Assembly: GCA_020073205.1 (NCBI GenBank)
Contig: JAIQFR010000022.1
Coordinates: 1-47,788 of the forward strand
Direction of reading: 5' to 3'
Length of the DNA: 47,788 nt
Source: Terriglobia bacterium
GTDB taxonomy: Bacteria > Acidobacteriota > Polarisedimenticolia > Polarisedimenticolales > JAIQFR01
Shown in pieces: positions 27,532-35,618 of the stretch; positions within the stretch are counted from its first letter, which is position 1, and every line of letters begins with the position of its first letter. The notes under the pieces are model-generated. The model saw only the letters and a program-made list of their open reading frames with translations, made no database searches and was not told the origin of the DNA. Position numbers and translations under genes: made by a program.

Positions 27532-27617
27532 CGACCGTGAATTTCGCGGCGACACCCCCCTCTCGAGCGGCGGGCAACCGGCCGCGGCTCGCGACACCGC
27601 CTCGAGCCAGCCCGAAA
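27532..27617. other. Gap with no feature seen upstream of the TIR promoter
   Basis: Together with 27327-27502, this fills the space between the TIR gene and the small exported protein gene. I find no supported reading frame in it. Confidence 0.3.
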
Positions 27618-27655
27618 GGAGCCCGCCGGCTCGGCCCGGCGATCCGGCGGGCTCC
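27618..27655 (-). terminator. Strong hairpin after the small exported protein gene
   Basis: Twelve-base perfect arms, GGAGCCCGCCGG (27618-27629) and CCGGCGGGCTCC (27644-27655), flank a 14-base loop. The hairpin begins 11 bases past the stop codon of the leftward gene at 27667 and is followed on that strand by TTTCGGG. It is a plausible terminator with a short T-run. Confidence 0.5.
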
Positions 27656-27666
27656 CGGTCAACAAG

Positions 27667-27996
27667 CTAGAACGGCCAGGGTTCCGGACCGTCCAGAATG
27701 GACGAGACCGTCCGTGAGGCCTGGAATTGGACGCTGGCCGTCTCCCCGGCTTCGAGGGAGAGCGGCGCGCTCGTGAGCGTCTCGATCGTGTCGTCGTCCA
27801 GGAGCACCGTGATGCGTACCTGAACCAGCTCCGTTTCCTGATCCGCGTTGTGGAGCGCGACGATCACGCTGCTCCCGGACACCTCCATCCCCGAAACGTC
27901 GCAATTCAGGCGCGCTCCGGAGTGGATCGGCACCATGGCGACGCAGAGAACGAGAACGATGACGGCCGTGCGAAAGAAGGCGAGAAGAGGCTTCAT
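27667..27996 (-). CDS. Small exported protein of unknown function
   Basis: 109 residues from an ATG with AAGGAG about 7 bases upstream. A signal peptide or anchor (about 5-27, 'AVIVLVLCVAMVP') is followed by a mature domain of about 80 residues. It has alternating strands: 'CDVSGMEVSGSSVIVALHNA', 'VQVRITVLLDDDTIETL', 'APLSLEAGETASVQFQASR'. The pattern is that of a single immunoglobulin-like or FxLD beta-sandwich, as found in proteins that decorate the cell surface, and there is one Cys in the mature part. I do not recognise the family. It lies between the TIR gene and the XRE regulator, on the TIR strand. Confidence 0.68.
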   Translation of the reverse strand: MKPLLAFFRTAVIVLVLCVAMVPIHSGARLNCDVSGMEVSGSSVIVALHNADQETELVQVRITVLLDDDTIETLTSAPLSLEAGETASVQFQASRTVSSILDGPEPWPF

Positions 27997-28017
27997 GGCA
28001 AGGCTCCTTTTCTTGGA

Positions 28018-28039
28018 GGCGACTCGGGTCGGAGTCGCC
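28018..28039 (-). other. Leader hairpin before the small exported protein gene
   Basis: GGCGACTC, a 6-base loop, then GAGTCGCC give a perfect 8-base stem, ending about 8 bases upstream of the AAGGAG site of the gene starting at 27996. In RNA it could affect access to the ribosome-binding site or protect the 5' end. No known riboswitch was recognised. Confidence 0.35.
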
Positions 28040-28244
28040 GGGGAAGTAAGGGCGGACCGCGGCCGGGGGCGGACGAGCATGGTGGGGGGCGGGCCCTGGC
28101 CCGAGTGGGCGCCGCGCGTCGGCGGATGGGCGGACCGATGGGTGTGGGAGATCCCGCGCCGCCGGGGTCGTTCCTCGCCCACCCGTGAAGGGAGGTCGTT
28201 CCTCTGGCTAGCCGACGGGCCACTCGTCTCACGTCTTGCCAGAT
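28040..28244. other. No gene seen
   Basis: Part of the 371-base divergent gap between the small exported protein gene and the XRE gene. It is G-rich with homopolymer-like runs. No reading frame with a ribosome-binding site was found. Confidence 0.3.
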
Positions 28245-28257
28245 ATACGTTGTTTGT
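28245..28257. promoter_or_regulatory. 13-base motif shared with the TIR promoter
   Basis: ATACGTTGTTTGT here matches ATACGTCGTATGT at 27506-27518 (overlapping the TIR promoter) in 11 of 13 positions and in the same orientation. It lies about 110 bases upstream of the XRE regulator gene in a locally AT-rich island. A shared operator, possibly for the XRE protein, is the simple inference; chance similarity is possible. Confidence 0.35.
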
Positions 28258-28367
28258 TGCGACCGGGATACACAATCGTCATCGGGAACGGGGCCGGGAG
28301 ACGATTCGCCTAAGGACTCGACCTTCGACCGTTGCCAGAAACGTCGAATGGGTGTATTCATTCGCGC

Positions 28368-29552
28368 ATGAGAAAAGCCGCGATTCACCCCTCGAAGGTT
28401 CTCGCAGAGCTTCTCCGGCGGCGTCGCGAGGAATTGGGCTTGAGCCTACGCGAGGTGGAGGCCCGCTCCGGGACGGCGGGCGAGCGCGTGCACTTCGCGA
28501 CGCTCGCGCGAGCGGAGCAGGGGAAGACGGATCTGGGGGTCCGCCGACTCTACCGGCTCTTCAAGCTCTACGATCTCCCGATCCAGCTCGCCGCGGATCT
28601 TCTCGACCTCGAGGAGAATGCGGAATCGGTGGTGCTGACGGGTTCGTTCGAGGGGCTGGGTCGTGAAGGTGTCGAGAACTGGAAGTCGGGCAACATCCGC
28701 GAGGCGCTCGCGCGGTTCTTTGCCGCGCGAACCCGTACGCCGACGGGGGCTCAAGAACGGGTGAGCCGACAGAAGGCGCTCCTCGGGATGGCCGTCGCGG
28801 CCGGCTCGTTGGGCCGGCTCGCTCTCGCGCGGTACATCGTGGAGGATCTGCTCTTCGAGCCGCCCGATGAGAGCATCCTCGTCCCCGCCCTGACGCAGGC
28901 GGCGAAGTGCTGGCGCGGCCTCGGTTCTTGCGATGGAGCGCTCGGCCTTCTCGCCCGGGCCGAAGCGCGGCTCGAATCCCGCCAGCACCGGGAGCGTGCG
29001 TGGGTCTTCCATGAAAAGGCCTCGATTCTCGCCGAGCTGGGGGCGTTCGCGCCGGCGGAGGCGGCGCTCAAGACGGCGGTGGCCGCCTACCGACGGGCGC
29101 GGGACGTGTATGGGGAGTCCACGGCTCTGGGGGTGCACGTCAAGCTGCTCCGAGAGCGGCGAGATTGGCAGGGCGCCCGCCGCGCAGCGCGAGCGGCCAG
29201 GGTGCTGGCTCGGAGCCGCGGGTTCAAACGGCTCGAAGCCGTCCGCGGTCTGGACGAGGCACGCGCGCTCCAGGAGCTCGGACGGAGTAAGGAGAGCCTC
29301 GCGCTGCTGCGGGACGTCCTCGCCTGGGCCATCCAGGAGGACGACCGCATCCTCCGTTTCTACGCCCACCACGCGCTCTTCAAGGCTTACGAGGCCCTGG
29401 GGGACACCGTTCGCGCCACGGCGGAATTCCGTGCCGCCGAGGACCACGCCCAGTTCGTCGACGAGGTGACGCCGGAGACCCGCGAGGTCCGAAACCTCCG
29501 GTCGAGTGCCGCTCTGGAAGTGACGAAGCGGGAGACGAGGGTCGCGAGCTGA
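28368..29552 (+). CDS. XRE-family helix-turn-helix regulator with TPR-like repeats
   Basis: 394 residues from the ATG at 28368. A TTG at 28332 would add 12 residues; neither has a good ribosome-binding site. An XRE-type DNA-binding domain occupies about 8-72 ('LGLSLREVEARSGTAGERVH', 'FATLARAEQGKTDLGVRRLY'). Then about 300 residues of Ala/Leu/Arg-rich helical repeats include 'AWVFHEKASILAELGAFAPA' and 'ILRFYAHHALFKAYEALGDT'. Such N-terminal HTH plus TPR architecture occurs in peptide- or metabolite-sensing regulators (Rgg/PlcR/PrgX-like), though no specific similarity is claimed. It may control itself and nearby genes. It stands alone on its strand between the small exported protein gene and a decayed stretch. 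Confidence 0.8.
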   Translation: MRKAAIHPSKVLAELLRRRREELGLSLREVEARSGTAGERVHFATLARAEQGKTDLGVRRLYRLFKLYDLPIQLAADLLDLEENAESVVLTGSFEGLGREGVENWKSGNIREALARFFAARTRTPTGAQERVSRQKALLGMAVAAGSLGRLALARYIVEDLLFEPPDESILVPALTQAAKCWRGLGSCDGALGLLARAEARLESRQHRERAWVFHEKASILAELGAFAPAEAALKTAVAAYRRARDVYGESTALGVHVKLLRERRDWQGARRAARAARVLARSRGFKRLEAVRGLDEARALQELGRSKESLALLRDVLAWAIQEDDRILRFYAHHALFKAYEALGDTVRATAEFRAAEDHAQFVDEVTPETREVRNLRSSAALEVTKRETRVAS

Positions 29553-29561
29553 CCCGGGTCA
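29550..29561. repeat. Perfect 12-base palindrome at the XRE gene stop codon
   Basis: TGACCCGGGTCA includes the stop codon of the XRE gene. It is short and of unknown meaning. Confidence 0.3.
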
Positions 29562-29623
29562 TCGGCCGTTTCCTGGTCGTGATCCGGGCGAGGCTGGTCC
29601 GGATCGATCCGACCGCTCGCCAG

Positions 29624-29776
29624 AGCCCATGGCTTCGTGGGCCTGCGGATCCTCTCGCTCGGCCGGTCGCTGGGGGTGAAGGAGGCGCCGGGGAGCGGGA
29701 AGTGAGGCGGCTCAAGCTGGTGGACCAGTTGTTCTCCGGCCTCTACGGCCCGCTGATCCTGAAGCGCGCGAACTGA
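29624..29776 (+). pseudogene. Possible C-terminal remnant of a frameshifted gene
   Basis: Two adjoining frames read like one broken C-terminus: 'HGFVGLRILSLGRSLGVKE' up to a TGA at 29703, and then, in another frame, 'RLKLVDQLFSGLYGPLILK' to a TGA at 29774. A single-base change would join them. This looks like the end of a methyltransferase- or glycosyltransferase-like protein, but the rest is missing and I cannot name it. The 302-base gap 29553-29854 otherwise holds nothing I recognise. Confidence 0.25.
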
Positions 29777-29854
29777 CGGCCTCGGGCTCCCGGTCTTCGG
29801 TGGTTCGGCCAGGGATCCGCGACGGGAACGAGCGCGGGGAGCAGGAAGCCGGGA

Positions 29855-31771
29855 TTAGGGGCAATCCGTGGAAGGGCGGCGCTCACCCCCGGTGCTCGCG
29901 AAGCCGTAGGTTCCGGACCCGCAGACGTCTTGCGCGCGAACCAGGTAGTAGTACCCCTGGCCGGGTGAGGGATCCGGCCGGGACCCGTCGTCCCATGCCG
30001 GCTGTCCGTCGTCGTTTCTCAAGCAGGTGGCGCCGTTCGTACCCTGGCCGGACCGCAGGTCCGACAGCGCTCCGCCCGCGACGTCGTAGTACGGCGCCTG
30101 CCCCTGTGCCGTCCAACCGAGACGGGTCGCGGCGGCCTTGTCCACCCGCAGACCCTGGACCTCGATCGGCGGCGACCAAACGGCGGCGTTGAGCGGCGCG
30201 CAGTCCTGCGCGTTCGGCACGCCGTCGTTGTCCATGTCGGGGTCCTGCCAGTCGGGAATGCCGTCCCGGTCGTAGTCGGGCGAGAACTCGTACGCTCCCA
30301 TGTCCACGACGGGACCCCCGACGTAGTCTCCGTCCTGGGGACGGGGAGCGCCGTCCCTGTCCTGCGCGGCGCCGTTCGCGTTTTCCCCGACGTCGATCAC
30401 CGGGCTGCTCGAGAGAAGGTGGAAGTCCTTGTTCGCCCGATCCACGAACTGCGGGTCCGCCGACATGTTGCCGTTCACCGCGATGTAGCTCGAGTCGGAC
30501 TTCGTGCACGCGACGTTCTGCGGGGTGTTCCCGTAGAGATCGTTGTACCGAACGATGGGATTGAACGCGCCGCCCACGCAGACGCCGCCGCCGCCCGACG
30601 ACTTGCTGGCGGAGTTGAACGTGAGCAGGTTGTTCGCCAGTGTCGGCAGGCCGGTGGTGCTCCCGGGCTCGAGGTAGACGGCCCCGCCGTAGGACGCCAC
30701 GTTGTTGACGAACGTATTGTTCCGGAAGGCGATCGTCGTCGACGACGTGTGGGCGCCGCCGCCGAGCGTCGAGCTGTTGCCGTCGAAGACGTTGTTCTCG
30801 ACGATCCCGACGCCGTTCAGCACGCCCGTACCGCCGGTGAAGCCGCCGGCCTGGAGACCCCCGGCCCAGTTCGTCGTCGTGTTGACCTGGATCAGGTTCC
30901 TCGAGATCAACGGGGATCCGGCCGCCGCGCGCCCGTACATCGCGATCCCGCCGCCGGCGCTGATCTGATTGGACTTCAGTGCGCCGCCTCCGCGATTGCT
31001 CCGGATGGTGTTGCCGTCGATGGCGGGCGCCGCGTCGAACCCCGAGTAGATCCCCCCGCCGATCCCGTACGAAGGACTGTTGTTCGTCCCCGCGGGTGGA
31101 TCGGCGACGTTTCCCTCGATCAGGTTCTGGGTGATCACCGGCCTCGCGGGGACCTGGCCACCCCCAATGTTGCTCCCGATGTAGATCCCGCCGCCGTAGA
31201 ACAGCTTGGTCGTCGTGGCGGCCAGCGAGTTCCCGACGATCTCGTTTTGCGTGATCGTCGGCGAGCTGTTGCCCCACACGAAGATCCCGCCCCCCACGGA
31301 CGAGATCGTGCCGGTGGTCCAGACGTACCCTTTGCCGCCGGTGATGTGAAAACCCTGGATCCGGTCCGCGGACGTGGGACCCACCCCGCTCACCGAGGTC
31401 GCCTGCACCGCGGTGCACTGGGTGGTCGCGGTGTTCGGAGCGCACGTTGACAGGATGCAGGGCTTCCCGGAGGCGTTGATGGTCGTGACCGCGGGGCCGT
31501 CGGTCGAGACGACGCTGATCCCGCCGAAGATCCGAACGGCCTCGGCGTAGGTTCCCGGTCGCACGAGGACCGTGCCTCCGGCGGGGACGTTGTTCTTCAG
31601 GTAGCAGATCGCGTCCTGTATCTTGCAGTACGGGTTGGCCGGCGTGCCCGTTCCGGGACCGGGGCAGTTCACCGCGTCCACGTAGAGCGTCTGCTGCGCC
31701 GCCGCGGTCGACAGCGAGCCCAAGAGGACGAGCATCGCGACTGGATCCCTGCGAACGATGGCGAGCTTCAT
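29855..31771 (-). CDS. Secreted right-handed beta-helix surface protein
   Basis: 638 residues; the ATG at 31769-31771 gives a signal peptide ending 'TAAAQ'. The sequence starts with 'TLYVDAVNC' and 'NPYCKIQDAICYLKN', the usual opening of DUF1565/polymorphic parallel beta-helix proteins. Then come many short coils such as 'GGGIFVWGNSSPTITQNEI', 'GGGIYIGSN', 'GGGIYSGFDAAPAIDGNTI' and 'GGAVYLEPG' (Gly-Gly-x-Ile/Val steps). After 'DMGAYEF' there is a calcium-binding-like Asp-rich stretch (PDYDRDGIPDWQDPDMDNDG) similar to thrombospondin type 3 repeats, and a fibronectin-like tail ending with 'YYYLVRAQDVCGSGTYG'. No enzyme motif was recognised. The likely role is a surface or extracellular structural or adhesive protein. 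Confidence 0.82.
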   Translation of the reverse strand: MKLAIVRRDPVAMLVLLGSLSTAAAQQTLYVDAVNCPGPGTGTPANPYCKIQDAICYLKNNVPAGGTVLVRPGTYAEAVRIFGGISVVSTDGPAVTTINASGKPCILSTCAPNTATTQCTAVQATSVSGVGPTSADRIQGFHITGGKGYVWTTGTISSVGGGIFVWGNSSPTITQNEIVGNSLAATTTKLFYGGGIYIGSNIGGGQVPARPVITQNLIEGNVADPPAGTNNSPSYGIGGGIYSGFDAAPAIDGNTIRSNRGGGALKSNQISAGGGIAMYGRAAAGSPLISRNLIQVNTTTNWAGGLQAGGFTGGTGVLNGVGIVENNVFDGNSSTLGGGAHTSSTTIAFRNNTFVNNVASYGGAVYLEPGSTTGLPTLANNLLTFNSASKSSGGGGVCVGGAFNPIVRYNDLYGNTPQNVACTKSDSSYIAVNGNMSADPQFVDRANKDFHLLSSSPVIDVGENANGAAQDRDGAPRPQDGDYVGGPVVDMGAYEFSPDYDRDGIPDWQDPDMDNDGVPNAQDCAPLNAAVWSPPIEVQGLRVDKAAATRLGWTAQGQAPYYDVAGGALSDLRSGQGTNGATCLRNDDGQPAWDDGSRPDPSPGQGYYYLVRAQDVCGSGTYGFASTGGERRPSTDCP

Positions 31772-31989
31772 CGCAAGACCACCCGACCTCTCAGGCCCCC
31801 CCCGAGACCCCCGAGCCGAGGCCCCGTTCCTATACGCTGACCGTGGATCTTCGACAAATTCGACGTGGGGAGCACCGGCCGGCGAAGCGCCTGAACGGCA
31901 AGACGATGCGGCGCGCCCGCGACCGCTGGCGTCGAACGAACGCGCCACGTGCCCGGGGGCCGTGGGCGCAGCGGACCTCGCCGCCTCAG

Positions 31990-32360
31990 GGGGCCGGTTT
32001 GGAGCCGCCGCGGATCGAACATGTAGCCCCCCTTCACGACGCGCCAGATCCGGGCCGTGGCGTGGATGTTCTCCAGCGGGTTCGCCTCCAGCTGGACGAG
32101 GTCCGCGAGCTTCCCGGGAGCGATCTCTCCCAGGTCGTCCGCGTCCAGGCTGCGCGCGGCATCGCGCGTGGCGATGCGCAGCACCGAAGCTGGAGGGAGG
32201 CCGGCGGACGCGAGCGACCAGAGCTCCGTGTGCAGCGAGGCGCCGTGGAAGCATCCCGGATTGGGAGCGTCCGTTCCGGCGAGGAGCCTGACGCCGAGGA
32301 CTGCGCCGCGAAGCCCGCCGCGATGGTGACGATCGCGAGTCGCGCCAGTCGAATTCGCAT
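31990..32360 (-). pseudogene. Internally deleted, frameshifted amidohydrolase (imidazolonepropionase-like)
   Basis: An intact start is present: GGAGGAG ribosome-binding site, ATG at 32358-32360 and a signal peptide ('RLARLAIVTIAAGFAAQ'). Within about 25 codons the reading continues only in a different frame, which encodes the C-terminal end of an amidohydrolase: 'VRLLAGTDAPNPG', 'ASLHTELWSLASAGLPP', 'VLRIATRDAARSLDADDLGE', 'PGKLADLVQLEANPLENI', 'VVKGGYMFDPRRL'. The normal ~300 residues between, including the metal-binding HxH and other His ligands, are missing. It therefore looks like a real exported metallo-hydrolase gene reduced by an internal deletion plus a frame change. It cannot make the enzyme. 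Confidence 0.72.
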
Positions 32361-32433
32361 GAGTCTCCTCCGTGCCAGGAGGCGCATCATACGTCGAAGC
32401 GCGGCGATGACTGACCCGGGGATCGCTGCCGTC

Positions 32434-34101
32434 TCAACGCACCTCGAACACTCCTTGCGCGACGGCCGGGTCGCCGGCGTTGTACTCGCGGCTGTTGAGC
32501 GCCCGGTCCTGCAGCCGCACCAGCGTCACCCGCCAGAGGCCCTTGGCGGCGAACCGCGGCACGACGATCGTCCCGATCCAGGCGCCCGACGGGTCGTTCG
32601 CGGGCGGGGCGCACGAGAAGAAGAGGGTCGGGACCAGTCCGCTCGTCGCTGCCGGCCCGGAGGCGACTCCGTTCAGCGAGTATGCGCCGCTCCCGACGTC
32701 GCTCACCACGGCGGTGACCCGGATGTCCGTGGCGGACTCGTTGGAGACCGCGGTCGGCGTGAGCGTGAACGCTTCGAGCGTCGGCGGAGTCGAATCGCAT
32801 TGGTCGCTCGAGACGCCGAACTCGACTCGAGCGATCAACGGAGAATCGCCCGAGACGATGGCGATGTTGCCCGCGCCGTCGACGACCCTGAGGTTCTCCA
32901 GGCTCCAGGTCCCGCAGTCGGCGTCACGAGGGACCGTCACCTCGCCTTCCCAGAAGGCCGGGTCTTCGCCGGCGTGGCAGGCGAACGGGAGGATCGCGGC
33001 CTTCGTGGGGCTTTGAAAGAACCCCGTGACGCTCGCGACCCCCGAGCGATCGTCGTCGATTTCGACGCGGATCGGGTTCCGCTCGCCACCGTTCAGCGTC
33101 AGCTTGTCCACCCGGACGTCGTGCACCGTGGGCGGGGTGGAGTCCGGCTGTGCGGACTCGACCTTGAGCGCCCCTCCCGCCGGAACCGTCGCCGGCGTGA
33201 ATCTCAAGTTCAGTGGATTGCCCGCACGGTCGACGATGTAAAGGGTCGCGACGTACCAGAGTCCCGTCTCGGCGTCCTTGGGGATCGCCATCGGGACGCT
33301 GAACGTGGTGGCGGTGCCGTCGCCTTCGACGTGGAACGGCAGCGAGGCCGTTCCGCTCGGGCTGCTGAGGTTCCCCACGATTCTCTGTACCCCGGACAGG
33401 TCGTCGGTCGCGCCGATCACGAGCGTGGTCGCGTCGCCGCCGCCGATCTCCGGCGGTTCGAAGCGGAGCCCGACGAGCACCGGCGGCCCACGGTCCGAGC
33501 TCGGGTCCACGGGAGGCACCGCCGGTGCCTCCGCGGGTGCGGCGCCCTCGGGTTGTGACGCGGCCGGCGCGGGTGACGCGACGGGGTCACGGACCCCGGG
33601 GCCGCCCTGCCGGACGTCGGGTGCGCTGGAACGGGACCCCGCCGCCACCGGTACCGACGGGGCGACGCCCCGTGCGACAGCGTGCGATCCGCCCGCGGGT
33701 GCGTCCGATGAAGATCCCTCCGGCGACTGGCGGACATCGACGGTTGGCGGGCGCTGCGTCCGCGTCGGCTGGGAGCTGGCGCCGGCGTCCGCGCCCCGCT
33801 CGTCGTACCGGCGCTCCGTCGGCGTCTCGCTCCCTCGGCCGGCTCGGGTCCGATCCGGCGCCGCATCGAGACGTTCGACCACGCCCTGACCGTTCTGAGG
33901 CTTCGGAGCACTTGGGCCCGTGGACGTGTCACCCTGTGGGACGACATCCGGAGCCCCCAGGCTGGAGCTCGGCGTGGCGCGATCCGCGCGCCCGACGATG
34001 TTCACGAACAGGACGACGACGAGAAGGACCGAAACGAAGATGATGCCCGTGATCGCGGGAATTCGGATCCTGCCGGACTGCGTACCTTCGCGCGGTGACA
34101 T
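32434..34101 (-). CDS. Membrane-anchored protein with three Ig-like repeats
   Basis: 555 residues from the ATG at 34099-34101, with GAAGGG just upstream. A single N-terminal anchor (about 16-38, 'GIIFVSVLLVVVLFVNIVG') is followed by about 180 residues of low-complexity Pro/Ser/Ala/Gly linker. Three tandem beta-sandwich repeats of about 105 residues follow. Each starts with a TPP/RGPP-type step and an acidic 'DDLSGV', 'DDRSGV' or 'DVGSGA' unit, then 'LWYVATLYIVDRAGN', 'TWSLENLRVVDGAGN' or 'LWRVTLVRLQDRALN'. These resemble bacterial Ig-like/cadherin-like adhesion modules, and the acidic residues could bind calcium. It ends 'GVFEVR' with no sorting signal. The likely role is an envelope protein projecting its repeats outward. 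Confidence 0.8.
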   Translation of the reverse strand: MSPREGTQSGRIRIPAITGIIFVSVLLVVVLFVNIVGRADRATPSSSLGAPDVVPQGDTSTGPSAPKPQNGQGVVERLDAAPDRTRAGRGSETPTERRYDERGADAGASSQPTRTQRPPTVDVRQSPEGSSSDAPAGGSHAVARGVAPSVPVAAGSRSSAPDVRQGGPGVRDPVASPAPAASQPEGAAPAEAPAVPPVDPSSDRGPPVLVGLRFEPPEIGGGDATTLVIGATDDLSGVQRIVGNLSSPSGTASLPFHVEGDGTATTFSVPMAIPKDAETGLWYVATLYIVDRAGNPLNLRFTPATVPAGGALKVESAQPDSTPPTVHDVRVDKLTLNGGERNPIRVEIDDDRSGVASVTGFFQSPTKAAILPFACHAGEDPAFWEGEVTVPRDADCGTWSLENLRVVDGAGNIAIVSGDSPLIARVEFGVSSDQCDSTPPTLEAFTLTPTAVSNESATDIRVTAVVSDVGSGAYSLNGVASGPAATSGLVPTLFFSCAPPANDPSGAWIGTIVVPRFAAKGLWRVTLVRLQDRALNSREYNAGDPAVAQGVFEVR

Positions 34102-34585
34102 GAGCCCTTCCCCGGAGTTACCGGGGCCACGTCGGTCGTGGGCACGGTTCTGCCGACGCGGCGCGACCGACATCATACGGCGCGATCGCGTTCCCGGCTC
34201 CCTTCCCCCCCGCGCCCTGCAATAGGCGTTCGCTCCGCTGGCGCCGCGCTGCGCCTTGGCACCTCCGGGCGGAGGAGGAGGATCCGTTACGCCCAGGCGA
34301 GCGCCGGCCCCCGCCATGACCTCGCGGCGAGCAGCTTGAATTCACCCGGCGACCGAGAGGAGAATGGACTTGGATGGGTCGTTTCGGGGCGAAAGGCAGG
34401 ATGATCCAGCATTCCTCTTCGGAAGTGCCCATGGGTTTCGAAGATCGAATGGAGTGCTTCCCGATTCTCGTAAGTTGAGAGCGCAGGTTCGGGATCCGCA
34501 TCCGGTCCGGGACGAAGGACGCACCACCCTGGTGTGAGGCCGGCGGTCGATCGGCGGGCCAAGCGGCTGTCGCGGGAGGAACAGG
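34102..34585. other. 484-base gap with no supported gene
   Basis: It lies between the divergent Ig-repeat and hydrolase genes and should hold their promoters. It is less GC-rich near 34330-34480. A 57-codon frame at 34364-34537 has AGGAG only one base from its ATG, and its sequence has no protein character. I find no tRNA, hairpin terminator or repeat here. Confidence 0.3.
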
Positions 34586-35611
34586 GTGCCGAAACAAGTC
34601 GTGTTCTTGATCCACGGCGTGGGCGTTCACCCGGCGAATTGGTGGAACGGCGTTGTCGAGCAGATCGATCAGCTCGGGAGCCGCTACGCGACCGTCAGCG
34701 CTCCGCCGAGCAAGCAAGTCGATTTCGTCGGGATCACGTACGACGATGTCTTCGACGCGCAGCTCCAGCGATGGGACCAGGACCTCGCACAACTGAAGGC
34801 GAGCGCGCTGTTCCCCCAGGTCAAGGACGCGCTCTCCTGGTTGGACGGTGCAACCGAAGGCAGCTTCGTCTGGACCTACATCGGAGATGTCGTTCTCTTC
34901 CTCGTGGAGGTCACGCGCATGGCCGTCGTGGCCAGGGTCACCGCGGCGCTGGCGGACGTGATCTCCAAGAAGAGCGACGGCGACACGGAATTCTCGATCA
35001 TCGCGCACAGCCTCGGCACGGCCGTGGCGATGGAGGCCGTGAACGCGCTGGCGACCCCCGCCCCGGGCATCGGCTGGCCCGGCCTGCCGCCGGGTTTCCT
35101 GTTTCGCGAAATCGTCATGGTCGCAAATACGAGTCGGCTCCTGCAGCGCAAGGGACTGCAGGCCTACACGGAGAGCCGACTGCTTCCTAAGAGGTACGCG
35201 GCGAACGGCCTGTGCGTTACCTATCGCAACGTCTTCCATCGCTTGGACCCGATCCCCTGGGTCCGCGGCTTCGACCTGCAGGCGAACGAGTCCAGCGGTT
35301 ACTTCCGCTTCGCCGTCGAGCATTACTACGCCCGGAACATCCACAGCATCGAGCACTACCTCGAGCACCCGGCCGTGCATGGGCCCATTCTGCGCCTCCC
35401 CGACCCGAACAACCTCCCCGCGAATGATCTCAAGGCGGCCATTGACCAGTACTACGGCGTCAAGCGGTTCGGCGGAGAGTTCGAGAAGGTCGCCGAGGTG
35501 GATCAGTACATCGACGAACTCAAGTCCATCCCGAAACCGGATCCCGAGAACGAGACGGAGCTCGTCAACCAACTTCGCTACGTCGTCGACGCCCTGAAGT
35601 CGATGCTGTAG
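34586..35611 (+). CDS. Alpha/beta-hydrolase-fold protein (lipase-like), substrate unknown
   Basis: 341 residues from a GTG with GGAGGA 5 bases upstream. 'VVFLIHGVGVHPANWW' supplies the oxyanion-hole loop, and 'FSIIAHSLGTAVAMEA' holds the nucleophile Ser142 in an A-H-S-L-G elbow. The acid and histidine are probably in the later part, near 'VFHRLDPIPWVRG' or 'HYYARNIHSIEHYLEHP', but I cannot assign them. There is no signal peptide; one hydrophobic helix ('YIGDVVLFLVEVTRMAVVA') near 93-110 may be a lid or membrane-associated element. The secreted neighbour starts 7 bases after its stop codon, so the pair is an operon. The sequence resembles cytoplasmic lipase-like proteins of unknown role. Confidence 0.8.
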   Translation: MPKQVVFLIHGVGVHPANWWNGVVEQIDQLGSRYATVSAPPSKQVDFVGITYDDVFDAQLQRWDQDLAQLKASALFPQVKDALSWLDGATEGSFVWTYIGDVVLFLVEVTRMAVVARVTAALADVISKKSDGDTEFSIIAHSLGTAVAMEAVNALATPAPGIGWPGLPPGFLFREIVMVANTSRLLQRKGLQAYTESRLLPKRYAANGLCVTYRNVFHRLDPIPWVRGFDLQANESSGYFRFAVEHYYARNIHSIEHYLEHPAVHGPILRLPDPNNLPANDLKAAIDQYYGVKRFGGEFEKVAEVDQYIDELKSIPKPDPENETELVNQLRYVVDALKSML

Positions 35612-35618
35612 GGGCGAT

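Noticed and set aside
26820-29552. Reading the TIR and XRE genes as complete Thoeris
   Set aside because: No ThsA-type effector with SIR2 or SLOG domain is present in the window.
34420-34510. tRNA-like look with 'ggttcgggatcc' and a small hairpin
   Set aside because: The would-be anticodon loop lacks the invariant T at position 33, and the acceptor and T stems do not pair.
34364-34537. 57-codon frame with AGGAG upstream
   Set aside because: Spacing of the site to ATG is only one base and the sequence has no protein-like pattern.
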